A DNA stretch of 64,000 nucleotides from CAYWVO01 sp964461835 (GCA_964461835.1 CAYWVO010000004.1:1-64000), one strand, 5' to 3'. Counted from the stretch's first letter, positions 23,227-32,462 are shown. The notes: generated by a model from the letters alone, not told the origin. Numbers and translations: made by a program.

Positions 23227-23994
23227 CTATCTCCCCGGAAAAATGCCGGACTGAACCGGTTGGGCCATGGCGCAGACAACCGCGGTGACCTTGGTCACCC
23301 CGGCCGCATAGAGAGTGCGGGCGCACTCCCGCAGGGTGGCGCCGGTGGTGAAGACATCATCGACCAGCACCACCGGTTGACCGCGTAGTTTGCCCGGATT
23401 TGTCACGCGAAAGGCGCCTTGAAGATTCACCTGACGCTGAGGCGGAGATAGTCTCGTTTGATCTTTGGTCCGACGCGTTCTGATGAACAGATCCTCCCTC
23501 ACCATCCAGCCGCTGTGGTGGGCAATCCCTACAGCGAGATAGGTACTTTGATTATACCCGCGCGTGCGCTCCCGGGAACGGTGTAGCGGAACCGGTACTA
23601 GGACTGGGTCTTTGGTGTCCTTGGGCAGTGACTTGGCGACTTTCCGTCCCAGTCGTCGGCCTAGATATTCACCGAGGCGCACCTTGTGATGGTATTTCAG
23701 TGCGTGCACCAGTGGCCTGTAGGCGTCATCAAACAGGCCCAGCGCCCAGATCATAGACGGGTGATTATCATGCTCCGGTTCACAGGTCCGGTGCGGCTCA
23801 GCAGTGCGCAGGAAATGTCCGCATACCGGACACAACGGTGAGGAAAATTCCGGAAGTGTGCGCAGGCAGATCGTGCAGACGCCGGTTGGATTTGGGGCCG
23901 CACGGCCACAAATGAGACAATGACTGGGGTAAACCCATTCCAGCAGTGCCCAACTTGCTGTCCGCAGCGCGGTGACCATTGGAGAATATGCCAT
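23227..23994 (-). CDS. ComF-family phosphoribosyltransferase-like protein
   Basis: From the ATG 5 bp after rodA the protein has 255 aa. Six Cys in CxxC pairs (C26/C29, C40/C43, C55/C58) form zinc ribbons. The PRPP-binding motif VVLVDDVFTTGAT lies at 208-220, and VPVPLHRSRERTRGYNQS is the usual ComF segment. ComF proteins assist DNA uptake in competent bacteria; related GntX proteins serve in carbon use. No other competence genes are in the window. Confidence 0.88.
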   Translation of the reverse strand: MAYSPMVTALRTASWALLEWVYPSHCLICGRAAPNPTGVCTICLRTLPEFSSPLCPVCGHFLRTAEPHRTCEPEHDNHPSMIWALGLFDDAYRPLVHALKYHHKVRLGEYLGRRLGRKVAKSLPKDTKDPVLVPVPLHRSRERTRGYNQSTYLAVGIAHHSGWMVREDLFIRTRRTKDQTRLSPPQRQVNLQGAFRVTNPGKLRGQPVVLVDDVFTTGATLRECARTLYAAGVTKVTAVVCAMAQPVQSGIFPGR

Positions 23995-23999
23995 ATCGG

Positions 24000-25232
24000 C
24001 TAGTACTCCTGCCAGTGCCGCCGAATATTGGCCATCAAACCAATCATCAACCAAAAACCCACTAATGAACTGCCACCGTAAGAAATAAACGGCAGCGGCA
24101 GTCCGGTGACGGGAGCCAAGCCGAGCGTCATACCGATATTAATCGCCATCTGAAAGCCGATTACCGCCAGAATTCCTCCGGCCAGATACCGGTTAAAACG
24201 ATTTCGCGCCAAGGCGCCGTTGGCCACAATCCGCCACATCACCAGGCCAAACAGCCCAATAATAATCAATCCGCCCAGGAGACCGAATTCCTCCCCGGCA
24301 ACCGAAAAAATAAAATCGGTATGCCGTGCCGGCAAAAACTCTAACCGGCTCTGTGTACCATCGAGGAAACCTTTGCCTAAGAGCCCCCCAGACCCAATTG
24401 CCACTTTCGATTGAATAATCTGGTACCCGGCACCGGTCGGGTCAGTTCCGGGGTTCAGAAATGTCAGTATGCGTTGCTTCTGGTAATCCAGTAACCGGTT
24501 CCAGATTATCGGAGTAATAACCCCGAAGGACACATTGGCCAAAACGACCGTGAATGCAGCCCAGATATTCGGCCGGAGAAAATGCAATAACACCAGGATA
24601 CCGGCAAAAAAGACAATCCAGGCGATCCAGTTATACGCGAGGATGAGACTGAGAGCCGGGGAGAGAATAAGGAAGAGGGCACCTGGATTAGCTCCGGCCC
24701 AAAATAACATAGCCACCGCCACCACCCAAAAGACCAGCGAGGTGCCCAGGTCCGGCTGTTTTAAGACCAGCGCCGCGGTGATTGCGACACTAATGAAAAC
24801 GCAGGCCAAGGTGCGGGGATGCAAAATCCGTCGTTTGCCATAGGCCAGATAGCGTGCCAATGCCGCAATGATGGCAAACTTCGCCAATTCCGATGGTTGC
24901 AGATAGGCGGGCCCAAGCACGATCCACCGGGTCGCACCGCTGTCGCGCCCAACCACAACCAGCAGCGCCAATATCCCCCAGATGGCCAACAAATAGACGT
25001 AGGCAAAGACCTCGTGCATCCGAAGTGGGATTGAGACCGCGAGAACAAAGGCGACCAACGCGATTCCCAACCACAGTATCTGCTTCAAATACAGAGTGTT
25101 GGAAGTGCCGCTGCCGGCGGTAAACTGGGAACTGTAGATCAGGATGACACCGATGACCGAGAGTATCAGGGCCGTTCCGATCATTATCGGGTCGAATTCC
25201 TTGGCCCAACCCCAAAAAGTTTTCATCCGCAC
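24000..25232 (-). CDS. rodA: Rod shape-determining protein RodA (SEDS peptidoglycan glycosyltransferase)
   Basis: The 410-aa integral membrane protein has about ten helices and the SEDS signatures LQPSELAKFA, LKQPDLGTSLVFWVVA and PFISYGGSSLVGFW. RodA polymerises lipid II glycan strands in the elongasome with PBP2, whose gene lies 1.3 kb away on the same strand. FDPIMIGTALILSVIGVILIYS is the usual start. The 3' end is 5 bp from comF. Confidence 0.94.
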   Translation of the reverse strand: MRMKTFWGWAKEFDPIMIGTALILSVIGVILIYSSQFTAGSGTSNTLYLKQILWLGIALVAFVLAVSIPLRMHEVFAYVYLLAIWGILALLVVVGRDSGATRWIVLGPAYLQPSELAKFAIIAALARYLAYGKRRILHPRTLACVFISVAITAALVLKQPDLGTSLVFWVVAVAMLFWAGANPGALFLILSPALSLILAYNWIAWIVFFAGILVLLHFLRPNIWAAFTVVLANVSFGVITPIIWNRLLDYQKQRILTFLNPGTDPTGAGYQIIQSKVAIGSGGLLGKGFLDGTQSRLEFLPARHTDFIFSVAGEEFGLLGGLIIIGLFGLVMWRIVANGALARNRFNRYLAGGILAVIGFQMAINIGMTLGLAPVTGLPLPFISYGGSSLVGFWLMIGLMANIRRHWQEY

Positions 25233-25358
25233 CCATCCATGGTTATCGGCAAAGTACGTGTAAACAGTCGGCTGTCAACGATTTCGCGCAGACTTCTCCC
25301 CAAAATGATATACGCGGCGGTGTTGGCACTGCGAAAACTCGGCAGAAATCCCAGTTTT

Positions 25359-25389
25359 TTGCCTCAGGAGCGCCCGATAATCGTATAAT
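25359..25389 (+). promoter_or_regulatory. Promoter of the Trp/Tyr-rich secreted protein
   Basis: A consensus TATAAT at 25384-25389 is preceded by TTGCCT (25359-25364), with a longer than usual 19-bp spacer. The start codon is 30 bp downstream behind GAGGGGAG. Confidence 0.55.
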
Positions 25390-25418
25390 AGAGTGGGTAC
25401 ATACGAGGGGAGTAAATT

Positions 25419-26495
25419 ATGTCTATTCGCCAAAGTTTTGTGACACTGGTTTTGGCCGCATTGGTGGTTTTCGCCTGGGGTACGCAGACCCAAGCAATGA
25501 CTCTGGAAGACATCGCCGAATTATGCCGTTCCGGCTATACCGAAGAGGAAATAATTGAGATTGTCGAAACACTGGGGTTGGACGAGCCGATTGATGCTGA
25601 TGCGTTGGTCTACCTGGCTGACGAAGGCTGTGATCGTGACCTGGGTATCTGGCTGATGCGTGAGTATGGCGATGAGTACGGGAGCGGTTACGACGACGAT
25701 TATTATTACGACCCGCATACCAGCACTTACCTGTACGGCGGCTGGTACGGTGGCTTTTACTCGCCATGGAACAGTTGGGCCTTCGGTTGGCATACTCCAT
25801 GGTGGGGATTCCATTACACGTATTATGATCCCTGGTACTGGTACGCGCCGCGGTATCACTGGGCCGGGTGGTATAACGACTGGTATTACTGGGGCTGCCG
25901 CGATTACTACTGGCAGCGGGATTACCGGTACCGCTACGCGCATTACAAGACCAAGACAACCCGGCAGCGGAGCCGTGTGCACGCGACAACAACCGAATAT
26001 GCGAAATCGTACCGTTCTGCTCTTTCTGATTCACGGGTAAAGCGAGCGGTCCGAGATTACTCTGATCGGAAAACGGTGCGCTCGCACTCAAAATCGAGAA
26101 CGACACCATATTCACGGTCGGCATATACACGATTGAAACATGACCGATCGAGTTCCGACTCACGTTCACGGACAATTCGCAAGGGAACTCGCGGATCGTC
26201 CACCTCTCATAAGACCTATCGTAAGTCGACGAGTGGTTCCTCCCGCAGCAGGCACTATGTGCCAAAGCGGTCGACTTCGACCAAAAAACGCTCCACGCCG
26301 ACCACCCCCTCCCGAGGAACGAGCACGGTGAAGAAGAAATCGAGTTCGCCGCGTTCGTCCGGGTCGTCCGGGTCGTCCGGCGGGTCATATCGCCAGAGTA
26401 GCGGGTCGTCCTCCCCCAGCGGCCGATCCAAATCAGGCTCGTCCCGCGCGCGGAGTGGCAAATCATCCTCCGGTTCCAAGGGACGCCGCAGGTAG
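25419..26495 (+). CDS. Secreted protein with Trp/Tyr-rich middle and Ser/Arg/Lys-rich tail
   Basis: The 358-aa precursor has a signal peptide ending TQTQA (about residue 26). Residues 27-85 are a small helical unit (LEDIAELCRSGYTEEEIIEIVE, then DADALVYLADEGCDRDLGIWLM). Residues 86-176 are extremely rich in Tyr, Trp, Gly and Asp. Residues 177-358 are low-complexity Ser, Arg, Lys and Thr, strongly cationic. Three Cys (36, 71, 160) remain after export. I know no family for the whole. The basic tail could bind anionic cell-wall polymers and the aromatic part sugars or protein, which is inference. It lies against the rod-shape genes, tail to tail with PBP2 (11 bp apart). Confidence 0.8.
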   Translation: MSIRQSFVTLVLAALVVFAWGTQTQAMTLEDIAELCRSGYTEEEIIEIVETLGLDEPIDADALVYLADEGCDRDLGIWLMREYGDEYGSGYDDDYYYDPHTSTYLYGGWYGGFYSPWNSWAFGWHTPWWGFHYTYYDPWYWYAPRYHWAGWYNDWYYWGCRDYYWQRDYRYRYAHYKTKTTRQRSRVHATTTEYAKSYRSALSDSRVKRAVRDYSDRKTVRSHSKSRTTPYSRSAYTRLKHDRSSSDSRSRTIRKGTRGSSTSHKTYRKSTSGSSRSRHYVPKRSTSTKKRSTPTTPSRGTSTVKKKSSSPRSSGSSGSSGGSYRQSSGSSSPSGRSKSGSSRARSGKSSSGSKGRRR

Positions 26496-26506
26496 TAGTT
26501 GGCAAT

Positions 26507-28363
26507 CTACTGCGTTGAAGCATCCGCTGGAGCACTCTCGGTGGCCAGAGGAGGCTCCGTCTCTTCAGCCGGCGGCGGTGGCATAATCTGCGGGTAGTAC
26601 TCCTGAAAATACTTTTCGATGAGTTTCCGAGCCAGCGGTGCGGCGGCAACGGAACCATGGCCGGCGTTTTCCACGAGTACCGCTACGGAAATCAGCGGAT
26701 CTTCCACGGGTGCGTAAGCCACAAACCAGGCGTGCTCGTTGCCGTGAGGATTTTGCGCGGTACCGGTTTTTCCAGCCAGGGTAAAGTACGGATTAGCTTG
26801 GGAGCGGGCGGTGCCATCCTCATCCGCCACTACCGCAATCGCACCATCCTGGATAAGACGCAACGTCCCGTCAGAGAACGGCAACATGAACGAAACTTCC
26901 GGTTTGACCAGCTTCCAATCGCGTTCCGGCATCCGGTATCCGCGCAGGAGATGTGGTTTCATCACCGTGCCGTCATTGGCCAACCCGCTGATAAACTGGG
27001 CAATTTGTAACGGCGTAGTCAGCAATTCTCCCTGGCCGATAGCTAAATTGGCCGCCAGGGTCTTGGTCCATCCGCGCTTCCCGTATCGACGGTCGTAGTA
27101 CTCGGAATCCGGTACTAATCCGGGATCCTCACCCGGCAAATCAATGCCGGTCTCGGTGCCGAACCCGCAGTGGCGCGTGTAATCGGCCCACGTATCGATG
27201 CCCAGTTTCAACCCGACCTGGTAGAAATAGGTGTCGCACGACTGCGCAATTGCATCAACGATCGCCAGTTCTCCGTGTCCTGAAGGCTTATGACAGCGAA
27301 AATACCGGTTACCAATTTGCAACCCACCGTAGCAGGGGGTGAGGGTCATGCGTTCGGTAAGGACCCCTTCTTCCAACGCCGCTCCCGCGACCCACAATTT
27401 CGCCACAGAACCCGGTGGGTAGAGACCTTTGATTCCCCGATTCAATAACGGACGCAGGGAATCGGCCAACAATCGATTCCAAGCATCGGAAGGAATCCGC
27501 CCCGAGAAGAGGTTGGCGGAAAATCCCGGATGGCTGACAAAACACAACACTTCGCCGGTGGAAGGTTCTATCGCGATAGCCGCCCCCGATCCATACTCTC
27601 CTAAAAGTGAGTCGGCCAGATTTTGTAGATTCCGGTCGATGGTCAGCCTGGTCATTGCACCTGGAACCGCCGATTTGTCAGTTGTTCCCGGCATCGGACC
27701 GACCACGTGTCCCAAAGCAGAAACCTCCAGGTAGCTCAGCCCGTCGATGCCGCGCAATTGCCGGTCGTATACCTTCTCGATGCCGGTGGCGCCTACCTGG
27801 TTACCCGGACGCAGGTCGCTGTCCGGGTCGCTTCTCAATTCTCTGGCGGTGACTTCGCGGGTGTATCCCAGCAACGACCCGGTCCAACTGCCGGGCGTGT
27901 AACGGCGAGCAGCAACGGTCTGAAAAAGCACTCCTGGATATTCCTGGATACGTTCTTCAAAATAACATAAGGACCGAAACTCGACATCGCGCCGCAGGAC
28001 GACCGGCCAGTGCGGCAAGGCGGAACCCGCGCGGACTTTTTGCCGCATATCGCTGTACTCGGTGCTCAGATTTGCCGCGAGGTTTTGTAGGACTGTGGGG
28101 TGTCGCCGAATTTCGTGAGGGATGACGGAGATGACGAAGGACGGGCGATGGCCGGCCAGCCCTGCGTCGGCACGATCGACGATTGTGCCGCGCATGGCTG
28201 GTTCAGGCACCACGCGCATGCGGTTTTCGTGCGATATTTTGCGGTAATGGTCCCCCCGCAGTAATTGCATAACCACCAACCGGCCGCCAAGGAGAAGTCC
28301 GATCGCGATAATCGCGACCTGAAAGATTAACCGTCGAGTACGGATGCTGGTCGGCTCGCTCAT
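26507..28363 (-). CDS. mrdA: Penicillin-binding protein 2 (elongasome transpeptidase)
   Basis: The 618-aa protein has one N-terminal membrane helix (LIFQVAIIAIGLLLGGRLVVM), the dimerisation domain with RGTIVDRADAGLAG, and the transpeptidase domain with the SxxK motif PGSVAKL, SCDTYFYQVG as the SxN-type motif and LAGKTGTAQNP as KTG. It cross-links peptidoglycan during cell elongation and works with RodA. The last 30 residues are Pro/Glu/Ala-rich and unstructured. mreD starts 16 bp upstream. Confidence 0.95.
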   Translation of the reverse strand: MSEPTSIRTRRLIFQVAIIAIGLLLGGRLVVMQLLRGDHYRKISHENRMRVVPEPAMRGTIVDRADAGLAGHRPSFVISVIPHEIRRHPTVLQNLAANLSTEYSDMRQKVRAGSALPHWPVVLRRDVEFRSLCYFEERIQEYPGVLFQTVAARRYTPGSWTGSLLGYTREVTARELRSDPDSDLRPGNQVGATGIEKVYDRQLRGIDGLSYLEVSALGHVVGPMPGTTDKSAVPGAMTRLTIDRNLQNLADSLLGEYGSGAAIAIEPSTGEVLCFVSHPGFSANLFSGRIPSDAWNRLLADSLRPLLNRGIKGLYPPGSVAKLWVAGAALEEGVLTERMTLTPCYGGLQIGNRYFRCHKPSGHGELAIVDAIAQSCDTYFYQVGLKLGIDTWADYTRHCGFGTETGIDLPGEDPGLVPDSEYYDRRYGKRGWTKTLAANLAIGQGELLTTPLQIAQFISGLANDGTVMKPHLLRGYRMPERDWKLVKPEVSFMLPFSDGTLRLIQDGAIAVVADEDGTARSQANPYFTLAGKTGTAQNPHGNEHAWFVAYAPVEDPLISVAVLVENAGHGSVAAAPLARKLIEKYFQEYYPQIMPPPPAEETEPPLATESAPADASTQ

Positions 28364-28379
28364 AACTCATTCTGATGGC

Positions 28380-28901
28380 TTAAGTTTCTCCCGTGGGTTT
28401 TGCCTGCCTAGTACCCGTACCCCTCGCGCCGCGCTGATGTTCCCAGTAGGCGATGAGCAAAGTACCCACACTGGCGGTAACCAGGGCCGAGACAGTGCTG
28501 CCAACCGAGAGTGACTTCAGGTAATTGGTAAAGTTGAAGCGGGTGATGGGCAACAAATAGACGATGTCATGCGCCAGGATGCTAATGACAAAAAGCGCCC
28601 AACGGGCGAAGGTCCGTTCCATGAAAAACCGGTCGTAAGCGAAACCGATCCCGGCGCCCAGCGTGGTCTTGGTGATCATGCCCCACCCCAAATAGCCCGG
28701 CGTGAGGCAATCGGCCAAAAAACCAACCAATGCTCCCGCGATAATTCCCCGCGTCATGCCCCCGGCGTAGCCGGCCAGAATAATGACCAGGACGTTCCAG
28801 CGCAACCCGATCCCGTCTGGATTGAGGTGGTCGACCAGCAAACTCTGGTACGCAACGACTGAAACCAGGAGCAACACCCAATTCATCAACCGGACGATCA
28901 C
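28380..28901 (-). CDS. mreD: Rod shape-determining protein MreD
   Basis: The 173-aa membrane protein has five or six helices and the pattern of MreD: a start of NWVLLLVSVVAYQSLLV, then GLRWNVLVIILAGYAGGMTRGIIAGALVGFLADCL. MreD links MreC to the RodA-PBP2 machine. Its ATG overlaps the mreC stop by 4 bp. Confidence 0.9.
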   Translation of the reverse strand: MIVRLMNWVLLLVSVVAYQSLLVDHLNPDGIGLRWNVLVIILAGYAGGMTRGIIAGALVGFLADCLTPGYLGWGMITKTTLGAGIGFAYDRFFMERTFARWALFVISILAHDIVYLLPITRFNFTNYLKSLSVGSTVSALVTASVGTLLIAYWEHQRGARGTGTRQAKPTGET

Positions 28902-29716
28902 CGCTCAATCTCCTCGGCTGCTTCGGCTTCGGCGCTCTGAATCACAAAAACCTCTTCCAACGTTTCAAATCGGACAAAGGGACGAACCGCAATCGAGAGA
29001 AAAAACTCGGCTGAATCAGCGGAAACCTCGACTACCTCACCAATGGGAATTCCTTCCGGGTAGCGCTTTCCCCAGCCGGAAGTGATGATGGTATCATTCA
29101 CGCGGATGTCCCCGTCCATGGGAACATATGCTAGCGACAGACGTGGCCCGGACTCCCAGCGGACAACACCCGCCACCCGACTGCGTTGATCGATCGCGGC
29201 GACCCGGCAATATCGATCATAGAGAATTTGTACTTCCGCCAGACCGGTTTCGCTGTCGGCAATGTTTCCGACAAGACCTTCAACGGTCGTAACCGGCGAT
29301 CCCTTTTGCAATTGTTTAGTTTCCACCGCACTGATCCAGATGGTCCCTCGCCCCGGAATTGCGGGCGCGCCGACAACCTCCGCCGGAATCGTTTCGAAGG
29401 TGACTCGCTCACGAAGCTGGAGCATTTCCCGCAATCGGCTGTTCTCCCGCGCGGCTTCCCGCAACCGTGCGTTCCGAGTGGTCAATTCGACTACGCGGGT
29501 AGTAAGCCTGCGGTTTTGCCGATAGACCGAGAATATATCATCGATTCCGTTGTTGAGCGAATAGAACGGGGCATAGGTGTACCGAATGACTGTCGCAGCG
29601 ACGTTGTCTTTGACCCGCTCACCGGCAAGCAGAAACACCACCGCCACCACCATTACCCAGACGTACAGAGTAATCGGACGGGCAAGCAGGGGCCGGATTT
29701 TTGGGAGACCGGTCAC
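28898..29716 (-). CDS. mreC: Rod shape-determining protein MreC
   Basis: The 272-aa bitopic protein has one N-terminal helix, a coiled coil at about 60-95 (VVELTTRNARLREAARENSRLREML) and the beta-rich periplasmic domain (IWISAVETKQLQKGSPVTTVEGLVG, DTIITSGWGKRYPEGIPIGEV). MreC activates PBP2. It starts with GTG, without a clear Shine-Dalgarno. mreB, usually just upstream, is replaced here by a PTS EIIA gene and must lie elsewhere. Confidence 0.93.
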   Translation of the reverse strand: MTGLPKIRPLLARPITLYVWVMVVAVVFLLAGERVKDNVAATVIRYTYAPFYSLNNGIDDIFSVYRQNRRLTTRVVELTTRNARLREAARENSRLREMLQLRERVTFETIPAEVVGAPAIPGRGTIWISAVETKQLQKGSPVTTVEGLVGNIADSETGLAEVQILYDRYCRVAAIDQRSRVAGVVRWESGPRLSLAYVPMDGDIRVNDTIITSGWGKRYPEGIPIGEVVEVSADSAEFFLSIAVRPFVRFETLEEVFVIQSAEAEAAEEIER

Positions 29717-29732
29717 TACACAGAATCGAGTG

Positions 29733-30185
29733 TCAATCGACCGAATCCAGGATCATGAACACTTCTCCCGGAGTACGAGCCTGCATGAGTTTTTCGCGAT
29801 TTTTCTCGCTTTTCATCAGAAACGACAGGCGGGCCATGACATTCAAGTGCGCACCGATTGCGTCCTCGGGTGCGGCAATCAGGAAAAACAGATGGACCGG
29901 CTTTTTGTCCATTGCCTGAAAGTCGATACCCTTCTCCGAACGGGCGAAGGCAATAACAATGCCCTTGAGGACCCGGGTTTTGGCGTGGGGGAACGCAACG
30001 CCGTAACCCACTCCGGTGGTGACCAGCTTCTCGCGTTCAAGCACCGCCTCCAAAAGAGTATCCCGATCCCGTACCATTGTGGATTGTGCTGCCAGGTCAA
30101 CGAGCTCTTCGATCACCTCGTTCTTGTCAGTAGAACTGATATTGAACGAGACAAGGTCCTCTTCACAAAACTTCGACAGTTTCAT
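29733..30185 (-). CDS. PTS EIIA type-2 domain protein (PtsN/fructose-like)
   Basis: The 150-aa protein is a single EIIA(Fru/Ntr) domain. The phosphorylated His is H67 in GVAFPHAKT. KNEVIEELVDLAA and the LMQARTPGEVFMIL end are typical. With no sugar permease nearby, it more likely serves regulation, as PtsN does in nitrogen and potassium control, than sugar uptake. It lies 16 bp upstream of mreC and may be co-transcribed with the rod genes. Confidence 0.9.
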   Translation of the reverse strand: MKLSKFCEEDLVSFNISSTDKNEVIEELVDLAAQSTMVRDRDTLLEAVLEREKLVTTGVGYGVAFPHAKTRVLKGIVIAFARSEKGIDFQAMDKKPVHLFFLIAAPEDAIGAHLNVMARLSFLMKSEKNREKLMQARTPGEVFMILDSVD

Positions 30186-30227
30186 ATGTCCTCCACCACG
30201 GTTTCCGCAACCGTACGGATACTCGCT

Positions 30228-30392
30228 CTAAAAGGCCTCGGCTTCCTCAATCAGCATGATCGGAATGTCATCCTCGACCGCATAGTGCAAACGACAGGTA
30301 TGACAGGTCAGCTGATTTTTCTCTGGTGTGTACTCTAAAGCACCCTTGCACTTCGGACACACCAGAATCGCCAATAATTTTTCGTCTAACAT
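30228..30392 (-). CDS. Trm112/YcaR-type small zinc-ribbon-like protein
   Basis: This 54-aa gene starts with ATG at 30390-30392. The product MLDEKLLAILVCPKCKG... carries CPKC and a second CHTC pair, then DIPIMLIEEA, the whole Trm112 family (DUF343) pattern. Eukaryotic Trm112 activates methyltransferases; small bacterial members bind zinc and have been proposed to help tRNA or rRNA methylation or lipid A enzymes, with no firm role. It lies between accA and the EIIA gene on the same strand. Confidence 0.88.
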   Translation of the reverse strand: MLDEKLLAILVCPKCKGALEYTPEKNQLTCHTCRLHYAVEDDIPIMLIEEAEAF

Positions 30393-30412
30393 GGTGTGTG
30401 TCGCGTCAATGG

Positions 30413-31393
30413 TTACGCGGTTTCCTCCCGATACTCTCCCATAGTTCGGAATTTCGCATGTCGCTGTTGCAACAAATTAGCAAGGGGTAGTTGGATCAAG
30501 GCCTGAATTTCCCTCACTACCGCCTCGGTGATGATTTCTGCTTGCCGTTCCGGATCACGATGAGCCCCGCCTAGCGGCTCCGGCAGCACGCTGTCAATCA
30601 CGCCAAATGCGTTCACATCCGTGGCGCAGGGTTTTAAGGCTTCGGCAGCGTCAGGAGCTTTTTCGATCGGGTTCGGGTGATTTTTCCACAGGATGGCGGC
30701 GCACGCTTCCGGCGAAATGACGGAATACCACGAGTTCTCGAGCATCAGTATCCGATCGCCAATGCCAATTCCCAAGGCACCGCCGGAGGCACCTTCGCCA
30801 ATCACCACAATGACGATTGGCGTGCGCAACATGGCCATATCACGAATATTGCGGGCGATTGCCTCCGCCTGACCCCGTTCTTCGGCCCCGATTCCGGGAA
30901 AGGCGCCGGGCGTGTCGATCAAAATCAGCACCGGCCGTCCATAGCGCTCAGCGAGGTGCATCAGGCGCATGGCCTTGCGGTAGCCCTCCGGGTGACACAT
31001 ACCGAAATTGCGTGAAAGCTTCTCCTTGGTGGAACGTCCCTTCTGCTGGCCTATCACCATTAGAGGGATGCCGCTTATGGTGGCAAATCCCCCAATTAGG
31101 GCACGGTCGTCGGCATAGCCGCGGTCCCCATGCAGCGGGATATAACGTTCAGCGATTAGTTCGAGATAATCTTCCGCATAGGGTCGCTGGGGGTGGCGAG
31201 CGAGCTGAATACGTTGCCAGCGCGTCAGTTGCGAAAAAATCGCCTCTCGCCGGGTTTTGAGCTCATCCTCGAGTTGCTGGATTTCCCCGTTCGGGGATGC
31301 ATCGTCCCCACCGGAGGATTCCCGCAGACTCTTTATCCGCTCCTCCAGCTCGACGAGGGGTTTTTCAAACTCGAGGTAGGTAATCCCAGCCAT
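30413..31393 (-). CDS. accA: Acetyl-CoA carboxylase carboxyltransferase subunit alpha
   Basis: The 326-aa enzyme moves the carboxyl group from biotin-carrier protein to acetyl-CoA with AccD, making malonyl-CoA for fatty-acid synthesis. MAGITYLEFEKPLVELEERI is the standard start; ATG at 31391-31393 sits behind TAGGAG. RPYAEDYLELIAER, GDRGYADDRALIGG and GEGASGGALGIGIGDRILMLENSWYSVISPEACAAILWK segments are diagnostic. accD is not in the window. Confidence 0.96.
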   Translation of the reverse strand: MAGITYLEFEKPLVELEERIKSLRESSGGDDASPNGEIQQLEDELKTRREAIFSQLTRWQRIQLARHPQRPYAEDYLELIAERYIPLHGDRGYADDRALIGGFATISGIPLMVIGQQKGRSTKEKLSRNFGMCHPEGYRKAMRLMHLAERYGRPVLILIDTPGAFPGIGAEERGQAEAIARNIRDMAMLRTPIVIVVIGEGASGGALGIGIGDRILMLENSWYSVISPEACAAILWKNHPNPIEKAPDAAEALKPCATDVNAFGVIDSVLPEPLGGAHRDPERQAEIITEAVVREIQALIQLPLANLLQQRHAKFRTMGEYREETA

Positions 31394-31400
31394 GCTACTC

Positions 31401-32462
31401 CTATCCGTCGCCACGTATCTTAGACGATCGCAACAAAATATAGAAGCAAGCACTCAGCAACAACATAAAAAAACCAAAGACTACCAGCCAAAGACGGCGA
31501 TTGCCATAAGCGACTGCGAGGGAAAACAACACCCCGATGCCCGATAATCCGAAAAAAATAGTGCGAACCGCACGTTCGCTGAGTCCGCGTTCGAGAAGTC
31601 GGAAGTGAATATGCCCGCGATCAGCAGACATCGGTCTTGCTCCCTGCGATGTTCGGCGGATAACGGACAGTCCGGCTTCCAGAAGCGGAACCAGCAAGGC
31701 CAGCAGAGGCACATATACTGCGACAACAGTATACCGCTTAATCGGCAACCACATTGCCATTACCGCGAAAAAATAACCCAGGGTTAGCGAGCCGGAATCA
31801 CCCAGAAATATCCGTGCCGGCGGGCGATTGTACGCCAGAAATCCCGCTAACGAGCCGAAGAGCACAAACGACAAAACGATCACGTCCGGGATATGCAGCC
31901 GAATTCCGGTAATCATCAGCGAGACCAAGCCGATCATACTAACGCCTGCGGCCAGTCCGTCCAGTCCGTCAATAATGTTAATGGCGTTAACTAAGATGAG
32001 AAACCATAAAAAGGTCACTGGGAGCGAAAGCGGTCCCAGTGGTACTCCGCCCACTGTCGGCACCCAGATCAAGGTTATCTGTAATCCATTGCCCCACAGC
32101 CAGAGTGCTACTACCACTTGTGCCGCCAATTTGTGCCCGGCCCTGAGGGGCTGGAAATCGTCCACCAGTCCTACGAGAAAGATTGCGAACCCGCCGGCAA
32201 AAATCGGCAGCGCTTCCGGTCGAAACAACGACAACACTGTTGGGCGAATGACCTCGCTGAGCAAGACAATAAGCCAGAAGACCACAAAGATTCCGACCCC
32301 ACCCAATGGCGGCACTGCCGTTGGATGTCGCTTCCGGGAATCTGGAAAGTCGAGCCAGCCCCTCTGGTGTCCGATTTTGATTAAGCCTCGAGCTGCCAAA
32401 AGGGTCAGGATTGCTGCCACGGCTGCGAGCAAGATTCCCCAACTCCAGGTGGCTGAACTCAT
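31401..32462 (-). CDS. Polyprenyl-phosphate sugar-1-phosphate transferase (WecA/MraY superfamily)
   Basis: From the ATG at 32460-32462, behind GGGAGG, the protein has 353 aa and about 11 helices. Family motifs are present: GLVDDFQPL (Mg-binding Asp pair), NIIDGLDGLAAG and RIFLGDSGSLTLGY, with HIHFRLLERGLSE near the end. The enzyme loads the first sugar phosphate, usually GlcNAc-1-P, on undecaprenyl phosphate to begin O-antigen, capsule or wall-polymer synthesis. The downstream order of glycosyltransferases supports this. The overlap with the GT2 gene is 4 bp. Confidence 0.9.
   Translation of the reverse strand: MSSATWSWGILLAAVAAILTLLAARGLIKIGHQRGWLDFPDSRKRHPTAVPPLGGVGIFVVFWLIVLLSEVIRPTVLSLFRPEALPIFAGGFAIFLVGLVDDFQPLRAGHKLAAQVVVALWLWGNGLQITLIWVPTVGGVPLGPLSLPVTFLWFLILVNAINIIDGLDGLAAGVSMIGLVSLMITGIRLHIPDVIVLSFVLFGSLAGFLAYNRPPARIFLGDSGSLTLGYFFAVMAMWLPIKRYTVVAVYVPLLALLVPLLEAGLSVIRRTSQGARPMSADRGHIHFRLLERGLSERAVRTIFFGLSGIGVLFSLAVAYGNRRLWLVVFGFFMLLLSACFYILLRSSKIRGDG

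Noticed and set aside
25423..26658. Minus-strand ORF of 411 aa opposite the Trp/Tyr-rich gene
   Set aside because: Long only because the sense gene uses repetitive codons. The sense frame has a signal peptide, promoter and ribosome-binding site, and the antisense frame would also overlap PBP2.
29577..30338. Plus-strand ORF of 253 aa opposite mreC/EIIA
   Set aside because: Crosses two real genes and their boundary; no recognisable domain.
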